Shown here: in pieces, positions 6,904 to 14,470 of the stretch
Layout of the letters: every line of letters begins with the position of its first letter
Position numbering within the stretch: the first letter of the stretch is position 1
NCBI GenBank assembly: GCA_030149025.1
Contig: JASBSH010000129.1
Coordinates: 1 to 23,834 of the forward strand
DNA: 23,834 nt
Direction: 5' to 3'
Source of the DNA: Actinomycetales bacterium
Lineage (GTDB): Bacteria > Actinomycetota > Actinomycetes > Actinomycetales > BWSM-131
The notes under the pieces: model-generated
What the model was told of the DNA's origin: nothing
Databases searched by the model: none
What the model saw: only the letters and a program-made list of their open reading frames with translations
Translations under genes and position numbers: made by a program

Positions 6904-9389
6904 CCGCCTCAGAGCAACAGCTCGGCAGCAACGAAGGCAGCTCGCCGGCGCTCCCGATCTCGACCTACCGGCTGCAGGTCAACGCGACGTTCGGGTTCGA
7001 CGATGCCGCCAGGCAGGTGGAGTACCTGGACAGGCTTGGCGTCACCCACGTGTACCTGGCGCCGATCCTGCAGGCGGTGCCCGGGTCGATGCACGGGTAC
7101 GACGTCGTGGACCACTCCCGGCTGTCGGAGGAGGCGGGCGGCCAGGAGGCGTTCGGGCGCCTGGTGTCCGAGCTCCGCTCACGCGGCATGGCGGCGGTCG
7201 CCGACGTGGTGCCGAACCACATGGCGGTGCCGACCCCGGCATCGCTGAACACAGCCCTGTGGTCGGTCCTGCGGGACGGGCCGGACTCCCGGTTCGCCCG
7301 CTGGTTCGACATTGACTACGGCACAGAGGGCCATGCGCTGCTGATGCCCGTCCTGGGCAAGCGGATCGGGCAGGTGCTGGCCTCTGGTGAGCTGGTCCTC
7401 GACACCTCCGGCGACGAGCCGCTGCTGCGCTACTACGACCACGTCTTCCCGGTCAGGCCCGGCACCGAGTCCCTGCCGCTCGCCGAGCTCGTCGACCGCC
7501 AGTGGTACCGGCTGGCCTACTGGCGGGTGGCCGACGAGGAGCTGAACTACCGCCGGTTCTTCGACGTCGACACACTCGCCGCCCTCCGGGTCGAGGACGA
7601 AGAGGTCTTCGACGCCACGCACGAGCTGCTCCTCGGGCTCGTGCGGGACGGCAAGCTCGCCGGGCTCCGCATCGACCACCCCGACGGGCTCGCGGACCCC
7701 CGCGAGTACCTGCGCCGGCTCGCCAACAGGACGGACGGCGCGTGGGTGGTCGTAGAGAAGATCCTAGAGGGCGACGAGGAGCTGCCGTCGGACTGGCCGT
7801 GCGCCGGCACGACCGGGTACGACTCCCTGCTGCGCATCGGCGGGCTGTTCATCGACCCGATGGGCGCCTCCGAGCTGACCGCTCTGCTGGCCGAGGTCAC
7901 CGGGGACGGCCCGGACTTCGGCGCCGTGGTGGAGCAGGCCAAGCGCGAGGTGGTGCAGCACGGCCTGTACGCCGAGGTCGCCCGCCTCGCCGACCTGCTC
8001 GCGGAGATCTGCCACTCCGACGTCCGGCTGCGGGACCACACGCGTCGGGCCCTCTACGAGGTGGTCGTCGAGCTGCTCGTCGCGTTCTCCCGCTATCGCG
8101 CGTACGTCGTGCCGGGAGAGCCCGCGCCGCTGGACGCCGTCGCGACGCTCGATGCCGCCGTCCAGATCGCCCGGACCCGGCTCGAGGACGACCGGCAGGA
8201 GACGCTCGATGTCGTGCGGGACCTGCTGCTCGGTCGTGAGGCCGGCAGCGCCGGCCGGATCAACGAGAAGGCGCGTGGGGAGCTGATCGTCCGGTTCCAG
8301 CAGACGTGCGGGCCGGTGATGGCCAAAGGCGTTGAGGACACAGCCTTCTACCGGTGGTACCGGCTCGCGTCGCTCAACGAGGTGGGTGGGGACCCGACCC
8401 GCCTCGGGGTCTCACCGGAGGAGTTCCACTCGTTCGCCGCCCGCCTGGCGCGGGACTGGCCGACCACCCTGACCGCGCTGTCGACGCACGACACGAAGCG
8501 GTCGGAGGACACCCGGGCGGCCCTGGCGGTGCTGTCCGAGCTGCCGGGCCCGTGGGCCGAGCAGGTGCGCCAGTGGCGCGAGCGGGCCGCCGCCCACCGC
8601 AGCCCCCTGCTGGACGGCAGCACCGAGTACCTGGTGTGGCAAACGCTGGTCGGAACCTGGACTCCGCGTGGGCCGATCAGCGCCGATCGGCTCGTGGAGT
8701 ACCTGCTGAAGTCCGTGCGCGAGGCCAAACAGCACACGAGCTGGACGAGCCCGGACGCCGAGTACGAGGGAGCCGTCGAGGCGTTCGCCACCGGCGTGCT
8801 GGGCGACCCGGACCTCATGGCCGACGTCGCAGCGTTCGTGCAGCGCACCCAGTCCGCCACGCGGGTCGCGGTGCTGGGCCAAAAGCTCGTGCAGCTCACC
8901 ATGCCGGGGGTGCCGGACGTCTACCAGGGCACCGAGATCGTCGAGCGCTCACTCGTGGACCCCGACAACCGGCGACCGGTCGACTACGCCGGGCGCGCCG
9001 CGCGGCTGGATCGGCTGGACGCCGGCGCGCGGCCGGCGGACCTGGACGACGAGAAGCTCCTGCTCGTCTCGCGAACGTTGCGGCTCCGGCGCGAGCGGGC
9101 GCACCTGTTCGTCGGGCCGGACGCCACGTACGCACCGCTGCCCACGTCAAGCGGTCACGCGCTGGCCTTCGCGCGGGGCGACGCGACCGGCCCCGGTGTC
9201 GTGACGGTCGCCGCGCGGTTGCCGGTGACCCTGCACCGCCTAGGCGGCTGGGGTGACCACACCGTCGCGCTTCCCGACGGCGCGTGGGAGGACGTGCTGA
9301 CCGGCCGCTCCTTCGACGGCGGGAGCGTGCGTCTGGCCGACCTGCTCGACCAGCTCCCGGTGGCCCTTCTGGCGCTACGTCGCGAGTAG
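6900..9389 (+). CDS. treY: Maltooligosyl trehalose synthase TreY
   Basis: TreY is an intramolecular transglucosylase that turns the reducing-end alpha-1,4 bond of a maltodextrin into an alpha-1,1 bond. The protein is 829 residues, as usual for the family. Marks include STYRLQVNATFGFDDAARQV, YLDRLGVTHVYLAPILQAVP with GSMHGYDVVD, VVPNHMA, the nucleophile D259 in GLRIDHPDGLADP, the acid/base E286 in VVEKILEGDEELP, D531 in STHDTKRSEDTRA, and the late VPDVYQGTE. Start GTG 6900 overlaps the glgX stop (GTGA). The frame stays open upstream, but that extension lies inside glgX and has no family similarity. The last 15 bases overlap the 3' end of the opposing ppk2 gene. Confidence 0.95.
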   Translation: MTASEQQLGSNEGSSPALPISTYRLQVNATFGFDDAARQVEYLDRLGVTHVYLAPILQAVPGSMHGYDVVDHSRLSEEAGGQEAFGRLVSELRSRGMAAVADVVPNHMAVPTPASLNTALWSVLRDGPDSRFARWFDIDYGTEGHALLMPVLGKRIGQVLASGELVLDTSGDEPLLRYYDHVFPVRPGTESLPLAELVDRQWYRLAYWRVADEELNYRRFFDVDTLAALRVEDEEVFDATHELLLGLVRDGKLAGLRIDHPDGLADPREYLRRLANRTDGAWVVVEKILEGDEELPSDWPCAGTTGYDSLLRIGGLFIDPMGASELTALLAEVTGDGPDFGAVVEQAKREVVQHGLYAEVARLADLLAEICHSDVRLRDHTRRALYEVVVELLVAFSRYRAYVVPGEPAPLDAVATLDAAVQIARTRLEDDRQETLDVVRDLLLGREAGSAGRINEKARGELIVRFQQTCGPVMAKGVEDTAFYRWYRLASLNEVGGDPTRLGVSPEEFHSFAARLARDWPTTLTALSTHDTKRSEDTRAALAVLSELPGPWAEQVRQWRERAAAHRSPLLDGSTEYLVWQTLVGTWTPRGPISADRLVEYLLKSVREAKQHTSWTSPDAEYEGAVEAFATGVLGDPDLMADVAAFVQRTQSATRVAVLGQKLVQLTMPGVPDVYQGTEIVERSLVDPDNRRPVDYAGRAARLDRLDAGARPADLDDEKLLLVSRTLRLRRERAHLFVGPDATYAPLPTSSGHALAFARGDATGPGVVTVAARLPVTLHRLGGWGDHTVALPDGAWEDVLTGRSFDGGSVRLADLLDQLPVALLALRRE

Positions 9390-10220
9390 CCGCTCGCGCT
9401 GGGCGTCGACGTCGAAGTCGGCCCCCGGCCACTTCGGGTCCAGGTCGCGCAGCGCCTCGAGCAGCAGGTGGTTGACGGCCAAGCGGGCGTACCACTTCCG
9501 GTCGGCGGGGACGACGTACCACGGCGCGAGCCGGGTCGAGCAGAGCGTGAGCGCGTCCTGGTACGCGGCCTGGTACTCGGCCCAGCGCTCCCGCTCGTTC
9601 AGGTCACCAGGGTCGAACTTCCAGTACTTGTCCGGCCGGTCCAGCCGCTGCAGCAACCGCTGCTTCTGCTCGTCCGGCGAGATGTGCAGCATGACCTTGA
9701 CGATCGGCGTGCCGGCTTCCACCACCTCGGCCTCGAACCGGTTGATCTCCTCGTACCTCTCCCGCCACACCTCCTCGGGCACCACGCCGTGCACCCGGGC
9801 GACGAGCACGTCCTCGTAGTGCGACCGGTCGAACACCCCGATCTGGCCCGGGCGCGGCAGTGCGTTGCGCACCCGCCACAGAAAGCCGTGCGACAGCTCC
9901 TCCTCGGTGGGCTTCTTGAACGCCGTCAGGTCGACACCCTGCGGGTCGACCGCGCCCACGACGTGCCGCAAGATCCCGCCCTTGCCGGAGGTGTCCATGC
10001 CCTGGATCAGCAGCAGCAAGGACCGCCCTCCCCCACCGCGCGCCTCCGCGAACAACCGCTCCTGAAGGTCCGCCAACGGCTTCCCGCCTTCTGCGAGAGC
10101 GCGTTTGCCCGCCGCCTTCCCGCCGTCGAACCCCGGTGTCGCCCCGGCGTCCACGTCCTCCAGGCGGAACCCCTCGCCTACCCGCAGCAGGTCCCGCACC
10201 CGCGTCCCCGCGTCCTTCAT
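9375..10220 (-). CDS. ppk2: PPK2-family polyphosphate kinase / polyP:nucleotide phosphotransferase
   Basis: This cytosolic kinase family transfers phosphate between polyphosphate and nucleotides. The 281-residue single-domain protein has Walker A GMDTSGKGG (74-82), the lid-side segment FKKPTEEELSHGFLWRV, Walker B FDRSHYEDV (around 131-138), the PPK2 signature LDRPDKYWKFDPGDL, and the end motif APWYVVPADRKWYARL. The subclass (AMP- or ADP-using) cannot be assigned safely by eye. It sits between treY and treZ on the opposite strand, overlapping the treY 3' end by 15 bases and diverging from treZ. A TAGGAT box six bases before ATG 10220 suggests its own leaderless promoter. It is intact. Confidence 0.93.
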   Translation of the reverse strand: MKDAGTRVRDLLRVGEGFRLEDVDAGATPGFDGGKAAGKRALAEGGKPLADLQERLFAEARGGGGRSLLLLIQGMDTSGKGGILRHVVGAVDPQGVDLTAFKKPTEEELSHGFLWRVRNALPRPGQIGVFDRSHYEDVLVARVHGVVPEEVWRERYEEINRFEAEVVEAGTPIVKVMLHISPDEQKQRLLQRLDRPDKYWKFDPGDLNERERWAEYQAAYQDALTLCSTRLAPWYVVPADRKWYARLAVNHLLLEALRDLDPKWPGADFDVDAQRERLLAT

Positions 10221-10226
10221 CCGCCG

Positions 10227-10232
10227 ATCCTA
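10227..10232 (-). promoter_or_regulatory. Putative -10 box for ppk2 (leaderless)
   Basis: TAGGAT on the minus strand ends six bases before ATG 10220. The -35 position would fall at about 10250-10255, the outer edge of the 56-bp palindrome, so a protein bound there could control ppk2. That link is inference. Confidence 0.45.
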
Positions 10233-10249
10233 GACGTGCCCGCGGCGAT

Positions 10250-10305
10250 CTCTGGTGGGTTTCCGGCGTATCGAACGCGTTTGAGACCCCGGAAACCCGC
10301 CAGAG
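10250..10305. repeat. 56-bp imperfect palindrome between ppk2 and treZ
   Basis: Two 17-base arms (10250-10266, CTCTGGTGGGTTTCCGG, and 10289-10305) are inverted repeats with one mismatch. The spacer continues the symmetry about the same centre (10277.5), with the core AACGCGTT at 10274-10281. About 24 of 28 symmetric pairs match. It lies upstream of both divergent genes and has no T-run, so a terminator is unlikely. It could be an operator, a cruciform or a copy of an interspersed palindromic repeat. Confidence 0.8.
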
Positions 10306-10379
10306 GTTGCATGGTGGATGCGCTGGCATGGTCCACGCCCCGAATGGCGGGTCCCGGCCGGCCCCGCAAGGGTTGGCTC

Positions 10380-12143
10380 ATGCATCGCTTCACCGTCTGG
10401 GCGCCGTCCGCGCGCGAGGTGAGTGTCGCCGTCCGGCTCCCCGATTCCGGCGACGGCACGCAGGTTCCGATGGAACCGTCCGGTTCCGGGTGGTGGCGTG
10501 CCGACGTCGATACGCCGGGGTCCACGGCGCACGGGACCGACTACGCCTTCCACCTGGACGGCGGCGCCGCACGTCCCGACCCGCGCTCACTCTGGCAGCC
10601 CCACGGCGTGCACGAGCCGAGTCGGGTGTTCGACGCCGGGCTGTTCGCGTGGACGGACGACGGCTGGCAGGGCCGGGACGTCCGGAGCTCGGTGATCTAC
10701 GAGCTGCACATCGGGACGTTCACCGACGCCGGGACTCTCGACGCCGCCCAGGAACGGCTCGACCACCTCGTGTCGCTCGGCGTCGACATGGTCGAGCTCA
10801 TGCCCGTCGCCGCCTTCCCCGGCCGGTGGGGCTGGGGCTACGACGGGGTCGACCTGTACGCCGTGCACGAGCCCTACGGGGGCCCAGCCGCTCTGCAGCG
10901 GTTCGTGAACGCCTGCCACCGAAGGGGTCTCGGGGTCGTCCTCGATGTCGTCTACAACCATCTGGGCCCGAGCGGAAACTACCTGAGCGAGTTCGGCCCC
11001 TACTTCACGGACAAGCACCACACGCCCTGGGGGCAGGCGGTGAACCTGGACGACGAGGGGTCGGCGGAGGTGCGTCGGTTCATCATCGACAACGCGCTTC
11101 GCTGGTTCCGCGACTTCCACATCGACGCCTTGCGACTCGATGCGGTGCACGAGCTGAAGGACGACTCTCCGACCCACATCCTCACCGAGCTCGCGACCGA
11201 AACCGCTTCTCTGGCAAGCGAGCTGGGCAGGCCGCTGGGCCTCATCGCCGAGTCCGACCTCAACGACCCGCGGATGATCACCGCCGTCGACGACGGTGGT
11301 CTCGGCATGACGGCCCAGTGGGACGACGACGTGCACCACGCCCTGCACGCCTTGCTCACAGGCGAGAAGCAGGGCTACTACGTCGACTTCGGCGACCTCG
11401 ACACCCTCGCCAAGGCGATGACCCGTGCCTTCGTCCACGACGGCGGCTACTCCACCTTCCGCGGCCAGGACTGGGGCAGGCCGGTCGACCCCGAGCGGCA
11501 CCGCGGCCACTCCTTCGTCGTGTACGCGCAGGACCACGACCAGGTCGGCAACCGGGCCACGGGCGACCGGCCGATCTCGACAACCGGTGCCGGTCTTGCG
11601 GCGGTCGCGGCCGCCCTGATCCTCACCTCCCCGTACACGCCGATGATCTTCATGGGCGAGGAATGGGGCACCGACACGCCGTGGCAGTACTTCTGTGACC
11701 ACACCGAGCCCGAGCTGGCCGAGGCGATCCGGGAGGGCAGGCGCCGGGAGTTCGCCGAACACGGGTGGGCGGATGACGTACCGGACCCGCTGTCACCCTC
11801 CACGCGGGACGCCTCGGTTCTTCAGTGGGACCAGATCTCCCGGGAACCGCACCAGCGCCTGCTCGCCTGGTACCGGGACCTGATCTCCCTGCGGCGCAGG
11901 GAGCCGGACCTGCAGGACGACCGGTTGGGCGCCGTCCAGGTGTCCTATGACGAGGAGGCGAGGTGGCTGGTGATGCACCGCGGCGCCTTCCGCGTCGCGG
12001 CCAACCTCGCGGACGCCGGCCAGCACGTCCCCCTGGACGGTGAGCCGGTGCTCGCGGCGGTGGCGTGGGACGGGGCGCTGCTGGAGCGCAACGGCGTGCG
12101 GCTGCCGGGTCGGTCCGCAGCGGTTATCCGGGTGCTGGCGTGA
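10380..12143 (+). CDS. treZ: Malto-oligosyltrehalose trehalohydrolase TreZ
   Basis: TreZ cuts trehalose from the maltooligosyl-trehalose made by TreY. The 587-residue protein starts with a CBM48-like domain (HRFTVWAPSAREVSVAV), then a GH13 barrel with SVIYELHIGTFTDAGTLDAA, ELMPVAAFPGRWGWGYDGVD, VVLDVVYNHLGPSGNYL, the nucleophile D254 in DALRLDAVHEL, the acid/base E291 in IAESDLNDPR, D387 in AQDHDQVGNR, and FMGEEWGTDTPWQYFCDH. ATG 10380 fits the family N-terminus and has AAGGG upstream; an in-frame ATG at 10311, preceded by AGAGG, would add 23 residues with no family match. It completes the glgX-treY-treZ pathway but is separated from treY by the minus-strand ppk2, so it must be transcribed separately, from the 10221-10379 region. 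Confidence 0.95.
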   Translation: MHRFTVWAPSAREVSVAVRLPDSGDGTQVPMEPSGSGWWRADVDTPGSTAHGTDYAFHLDGGAARPDPRSLWQPHGVHEPSRVFDAGLFAWTDDGWQGRDVRSSVIYELHIGTFTDAGTLDAAQERLDHLVSLGVDMVELMPVAAFPGRWGWGYDGVDLYAVHEPYGGPAALQRFVNACHRRGLGVVLDVVYNHLGPSGNYLSEFGPYFTDKHHTPWGQAVNLDDEGSAEVRRFIIDNALRWFRDFHIDALRLDAVHELKDDSPTHILTELATETASLASELGRPLGLIAESDLNDPRMITAVDDGGLGMTAQWDDDVHHALHALLTGEKQGYYVDFGDLDTLAKAMTRAFVHDGGYSTFRGQDWGRPVDPERHRGHSFVVYAQDHDQVGNRATGDRPISTTGAGLAAVAAALILTSPYTPMIFMGEEWGTDTPWQYFCDHTEPELAEAIREGRRREFAEHGWADDVPDPLSPSTRDASVLQWDQISREPHQRLLAWYRDLISLRRREPDLQDDRLGAVQVSYDEEARWLVMHRGAFRVAANLADAGQHVPLDGEPVLAAVAWDGALLERNGVRLPGRSAAVIRVLA

Positions 12144-12150
12144 CCGGCCT

Positions 12151-12211
12151 GCCGGCAGTGGTCAGCGCGGATTCTTCATCGGTGCGCTGGCTCGGCACCA
12201 GCGCTGCCGGC
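12151..12211. terminator. Compound hairpin between convergent treZ and the small acidic gene
   Basis: An inner perfect stem GCGCTGG/CCAGCGC (12184-12190 and 12198-12204, loop 7) is enclosed by an outer inverted repeat GCCGGCAG/CTGCCGGC (12151-12158 and 12204-12211). It lies in the 69-base gap between two 3' ends, fitting a two-way terminator. No T-run is present, which is common in high-GC actinobacteria. Confidence 0.55.
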
Positions 12212-12212
12212 G

Positions 12213-12482
12213 TCAGTCGGTCATGGCAGCGATGTAGTCGTCGTAGCTGGCGATGACGTCCTCGAGCTCGACGAGATCGGGCAAGTCGGATGCCTCCTGG
12301 TGCCGCAGGAGGAACGCGACAGTCTGTCGAACCACGCGTTCTTCATCAGCTTCACCGGCGCCAAGTTGTTCCAGGACGCCCGGGTCGAGGCTGAACCAGG
12401 ATTCTTTGACTTCCCCGTTGCTGTGCAGGTGGACGACGTACTGATGGTCGCCCTGCGGTTCGATCTCGTAGTCGTCGGACAT
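12213..12482 (-). CDS. Small acidic protein of unknown function
   Basis: I do not recognise a named family. The 89-residue product is strongly acidic, starting MSDDYEIEPQGDHQYVVHLH and ending in an Asp/Glu-rich helix (LPDLVELEDVIASYDDYIAA). The first 35 residues look like a short beta-sheet with alternating hydrophobics; the middle, LGAGEADEERVVRQTVAFLL, looks helical. ATG 12482 is preferred because GAAGGCGAG lies at ribosome-site distance. An in-frame ATG at 12539 overlaps the MarR stop as ATGA and would add a 19-residue Gly/Arg tail. It is downstream of the MarR gene on the same strand and is probably cotranscribed with it. Confidence 0.75.
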   Translation of the reverse strand: MSDDYEIEPQGDHQYVVHLHSNGEVKESWFSLDPGVLEQLGAGEADEERVVRQTVAFLLRHQEASDLPDLVELEDVIASYDDYIAAMTD

Positions 12483-12535
12483 GTCGGTCTCGCCTTCTCT
12501 GTGACGTGCCCCGGTCCCACCGGCGCTCCTGGTGC

Positions 12536-13009
12536 TCATTGCGTCGGATGCCAGCGAGGAAGGGCGAGGACGGTGTGCATGCGACGGAGCTCGTCGCGGT
12601 GCAGGCCGCTGAGCCGGCTCAACAACCGCTCACCCTCCTTGGTCAGCTGGATACGAACTGCCCGTCTGTCGTCGCGATCGGCGGAGCGCTCCACGAGTCC
12701 CGCGAGCTGGGCCCGATTGATCAACTCGACGACGCTGTGATGCCGCAGTTGCAACTGATCGGCCAGCTCCCGCACCACAGCCCAGTCCCTGCCCGGGAAG
12801 CCCTTGATCGCCAGCATCAACTGGTACTGCTGGGGAGTGATGCCCTGCCGGCGGGCCATCTCCTCGCTGAAGCGCAGGTAACTGCGGATGCTGTAGCGGA
12901 ACGTGGCGAGGGCCTCGAAGTCTGCCTTGCTCAGTGGTTCGGCGTCATCCGGCGACTCCGCGGCAGAAAGCGGCTCGTCCTCGTCACCGTCTGCTGGACA
13001 TTGCGGCAT
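12536..13009 (-). CDS. MarR family transcriptional regulator
   Basis: The 157-residue protein has an acidic ~28-residue N-terminal tail, then a MarR winged helix. Helices before the DNA reader include GITPQQYQLMLAIKGFPG (55-73); the helix-turn-helix is VVRELADQLQLRHHSVVELI (about 78-97), and the wing carries DRDDRRAVRIQLT (111-123). MarR proteins are dimers that bind short palindromes and usually repress their own or divergent genes in response to small ligands or oxidation. One Cys (Cys4) sits in the tail only. It is divergent from rocD, with a palindrome in the 63-base gap. A TATACT box lies seven bases before its ATG. Its likely targets are itself, the small acidic gene and rocD (inference). 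Confidence 0.9.
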   Translation of the reverse strand: MPQCPADGDEDEPLSAAESPDDAEPLSKADFEALATFRYSIRSYLRFSEEMARRQGITPQQYQLMLAIKGFPGRDWAVVRELADQLQLRHHSVVELINRAQLAGLVERSADRDDRRAVRIQLTKEGERLLSRLSGLHRDELRRMHTVLALPRWHPTQ

Positions 13010-13016
13010 GCCGACC

Positions 13017-13034
13017 AGTATATCGTGTTACGAT
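13017..13034. promoter_or_regulatory. Divergent MarR/rocD promoter with candidate operator
   Basis: The perfect inverted repeat ATCGT-GTT-ACGAT occupies 13022-13034. A minus-strand -10 TATACT (13017-13022), seven bases before the MarR ATG, touches its left end. A plus-strand -10 TACGAT (13029-13034) for rocD lies inside its right arm, giving an expected rocD leader of about 30 bases. One bound dimer would cover both promoters. Confidence 0.6.
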
Positions 13035-13072
13035 GCTTATGGCGCCCTGCCGAGTGTGATGGGAGACCTGCA

Positions 13073-14431
13073 GTGAGACTTCCCGGTACGTCACCGCATC
13101 GCCCCTCACCCGGCGAGACCCCGACGACGCCGGCGACGCGGGCAACTCCCGCGACCGCACCCCACACGACCGCGCCCCACACGACCGCGCCCCACACGAC
13201 CGCACCCCGCACGACCGCGCCCCGCACGACCGCGGAACACCTGGCAATGGCGGACGCGGTCATCGCGCACAACTACTCGCCGTTGCCGGTCGTCGCCGCC
13301 GAAGCGCACGGCGCCTGGGTCACCGACGTGGAGGGGCGGCGCTACCTTGACTGCCTGGCCGGGTACTCGGCGCTGAACTTCGGTCACGGCCACCCGGTTC
13401 TCCTGGAGGCGGCCCGCGATCAGATGGCGCGGGCCACCCTCACCAGCCGGGCTTTCCGCAACGACCGGCTCGGCCCGTTCTGCCGGGACCTCGCGACGCT
13501 CGCCGGGATGGATCTCGTGGTGCCGATGAACACCGGCGCCGAGGCGGTGGAGACGGCGATAAAGGTTGCCCGCCGCTGGGGGTATGAGGTGAAGGGCGTC
13601 CCGGACGGGCAGGCCGGGATCATCGTCGCGGCGGGCAACTTCCACGGCCGGACGACGACAATCGTCGGCTTCTCCACCGACGAGGTGGCCCGGCGCGGGT
13701 TCGGCCCGTTCACTCCCGGCTTCACTGTCGTCCCGTACGGCGACGCCGAGGCGCTGCGGGCGGCGATCACCGAGCACACGGTCGCGGTCCTGCTCGAGCC
13801 GGTGCAGGGCGAGGCGGGTGTGATCGTCCCTCCGGCGGGCTACCTGGCCGCAGTACGAGCTGCCTGCACGCAGCATCGGGTGCTGTTCATCGCCGACGAG
13901 ATCCAGTCCGGGCTCGGCCGAACCGGCAGCACATTCGCCTGCGACCTGGAGGGTGTGCGGCCCGACATCTACGTGCTCGGCAAGGCCCTGGGCGGCGGGA
14001 TCCTGCCGGTTTCGGCAGTGGTCTCGACCGCCGAAGTGCTCGGCGTGCTCACGCCGGGCAGCCACGGCTCAACCTTCGGCGGCAACCCGCTGGCCGCGGC
14101 AATCGGCTCGGCGGTGGTCGGGCTGCTGGAGACCGGCGAGTACCAGGCACGGGCGCGCACCCTGGGTGAGCGGCTGCGCAACCGGCTCGAGCCGCTGATC
14201 GGCCACGGCCTGGACGCCGTGCGCACACGAGGGCTGTGGGCCGGCGTCGATATCTACTCCGCCCTGATGAGCGGTCGCACGGCCTGCGAACGACTGGCTC
14301 TCCGCGGCGTCCTGGCCAAGGAGACCCACGGCTCCACGATCCGGCTCGCGCCGCCGCTGGTGATCGAGCCGAATGAGCTGGACTGGGCAGTCGACCAGTT
14401 GGCGGAGGTCTTGCAGGAGGGGAGCTTCTGA
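13073..14431 (+). CDS. rocD: Ornithine aminotransferase with a repeat-rich N-terminal tail
   Basis: This PLP enzyme converts ornithine and 2-oxoglutarate to glutamate semialdehyde and glutamate in arginine/ornithine breakdown and proline supply. The core from ATG 13247 (MADAVIAHNYSPLPVVAAEA) is 394 residues, the family's usual size. It shows LDCLAGYSALNFGHGHP, MNTGAEAVETAIKVARRWGY, NFHGRTTTIVGFSTD, LEPVQGEAGV, D275 in IADEIQSGLGRTG, and the PLP lysine K304 in LGKALGGGILPVSAV. GTG 13073 is the better start because GGGAG lies at ribosome-site distance; it adds 58 residues of Thr/Pro/Ala/His, largely from a 15-bp tandem repeat. The total is 452 residues. It is divergent from the MarR gene and convergent with zapE. 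Confidence 0.92.
   Translation: MRLPGTSPHRPSPGETPTTPATRATPATAPHTTAPHTTAPHTTAPRTTAPRTTAEHLAMADAVIAHNYSPLPVVAAEAHGAWVTDVEGRRYLDCLAGYSALNFGHGHPVLLEAARDQMARATLTSRAFRNDRLGPFCRDLATLAGMDLVVPMNTGAEAVETAIKVARRWGYEVKGVPDGQAGIIVAAGNFHGRTTTIVGFSTDEVARRGFGPFTPGFTVVPYGDAEALRAAITEHTVAVLLEPVQGEAGVIVPPAGYLAAVRAACTQHRVLFIADEIQSGLGRTGSTFACDLEGVRPDIYVLGKALGGGILPVSAVVSTAEVLGVLTPGSHGSTFGGNPLAAAIGSAVVGLLETGEYQARARTLGERLRNRLEPLIGHGLDAVRTRGLWAGVDIYSALMSGRTACERLALRGVLAKETHGSTIRLAPPLVIEPNELDWAVDQLAEVLQEGSF
13154..13228 (+). repeat. Five 15-bp in-frame tandem repeats in rocD
   Basis: Five head-to-tail copies of a 15-base unit encode Thr-Ala-Pro-His-Thr three times and Thr-Ala-Pro-Arg-Thr twice. Copies differ by third-base (gca/gcg) and cac/cgc changes. 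The unit length is a multiple of three, so copy-number change would lengthen or shorten the tail without breaking the frame. Confidence 0.9.
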
Positions 14432-14470
14432 CGACATTCCCGGCCCGGACGGCGTCCCGGTGATGATCAC

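Noticed and set aside
9468..10379. Upstream extension of the treZ frame across ppk2
   Set aside because: It is the antisense of ppk2. TreZ's conserved N-terminus begins at 10380.
12506..13072. Upstream extension of the rocD frame across the MarR gene
   Set aside because: It is antisense to a clear MarR protein and has no family similarity; the GGGAG before GTG 13073 gives a better start.
13154..13228. Short tandem repeats as a possible CRISPR array
   Set aside because: Units are 15 bases, directly adjacent with no spacers, and in frame inside rocD.
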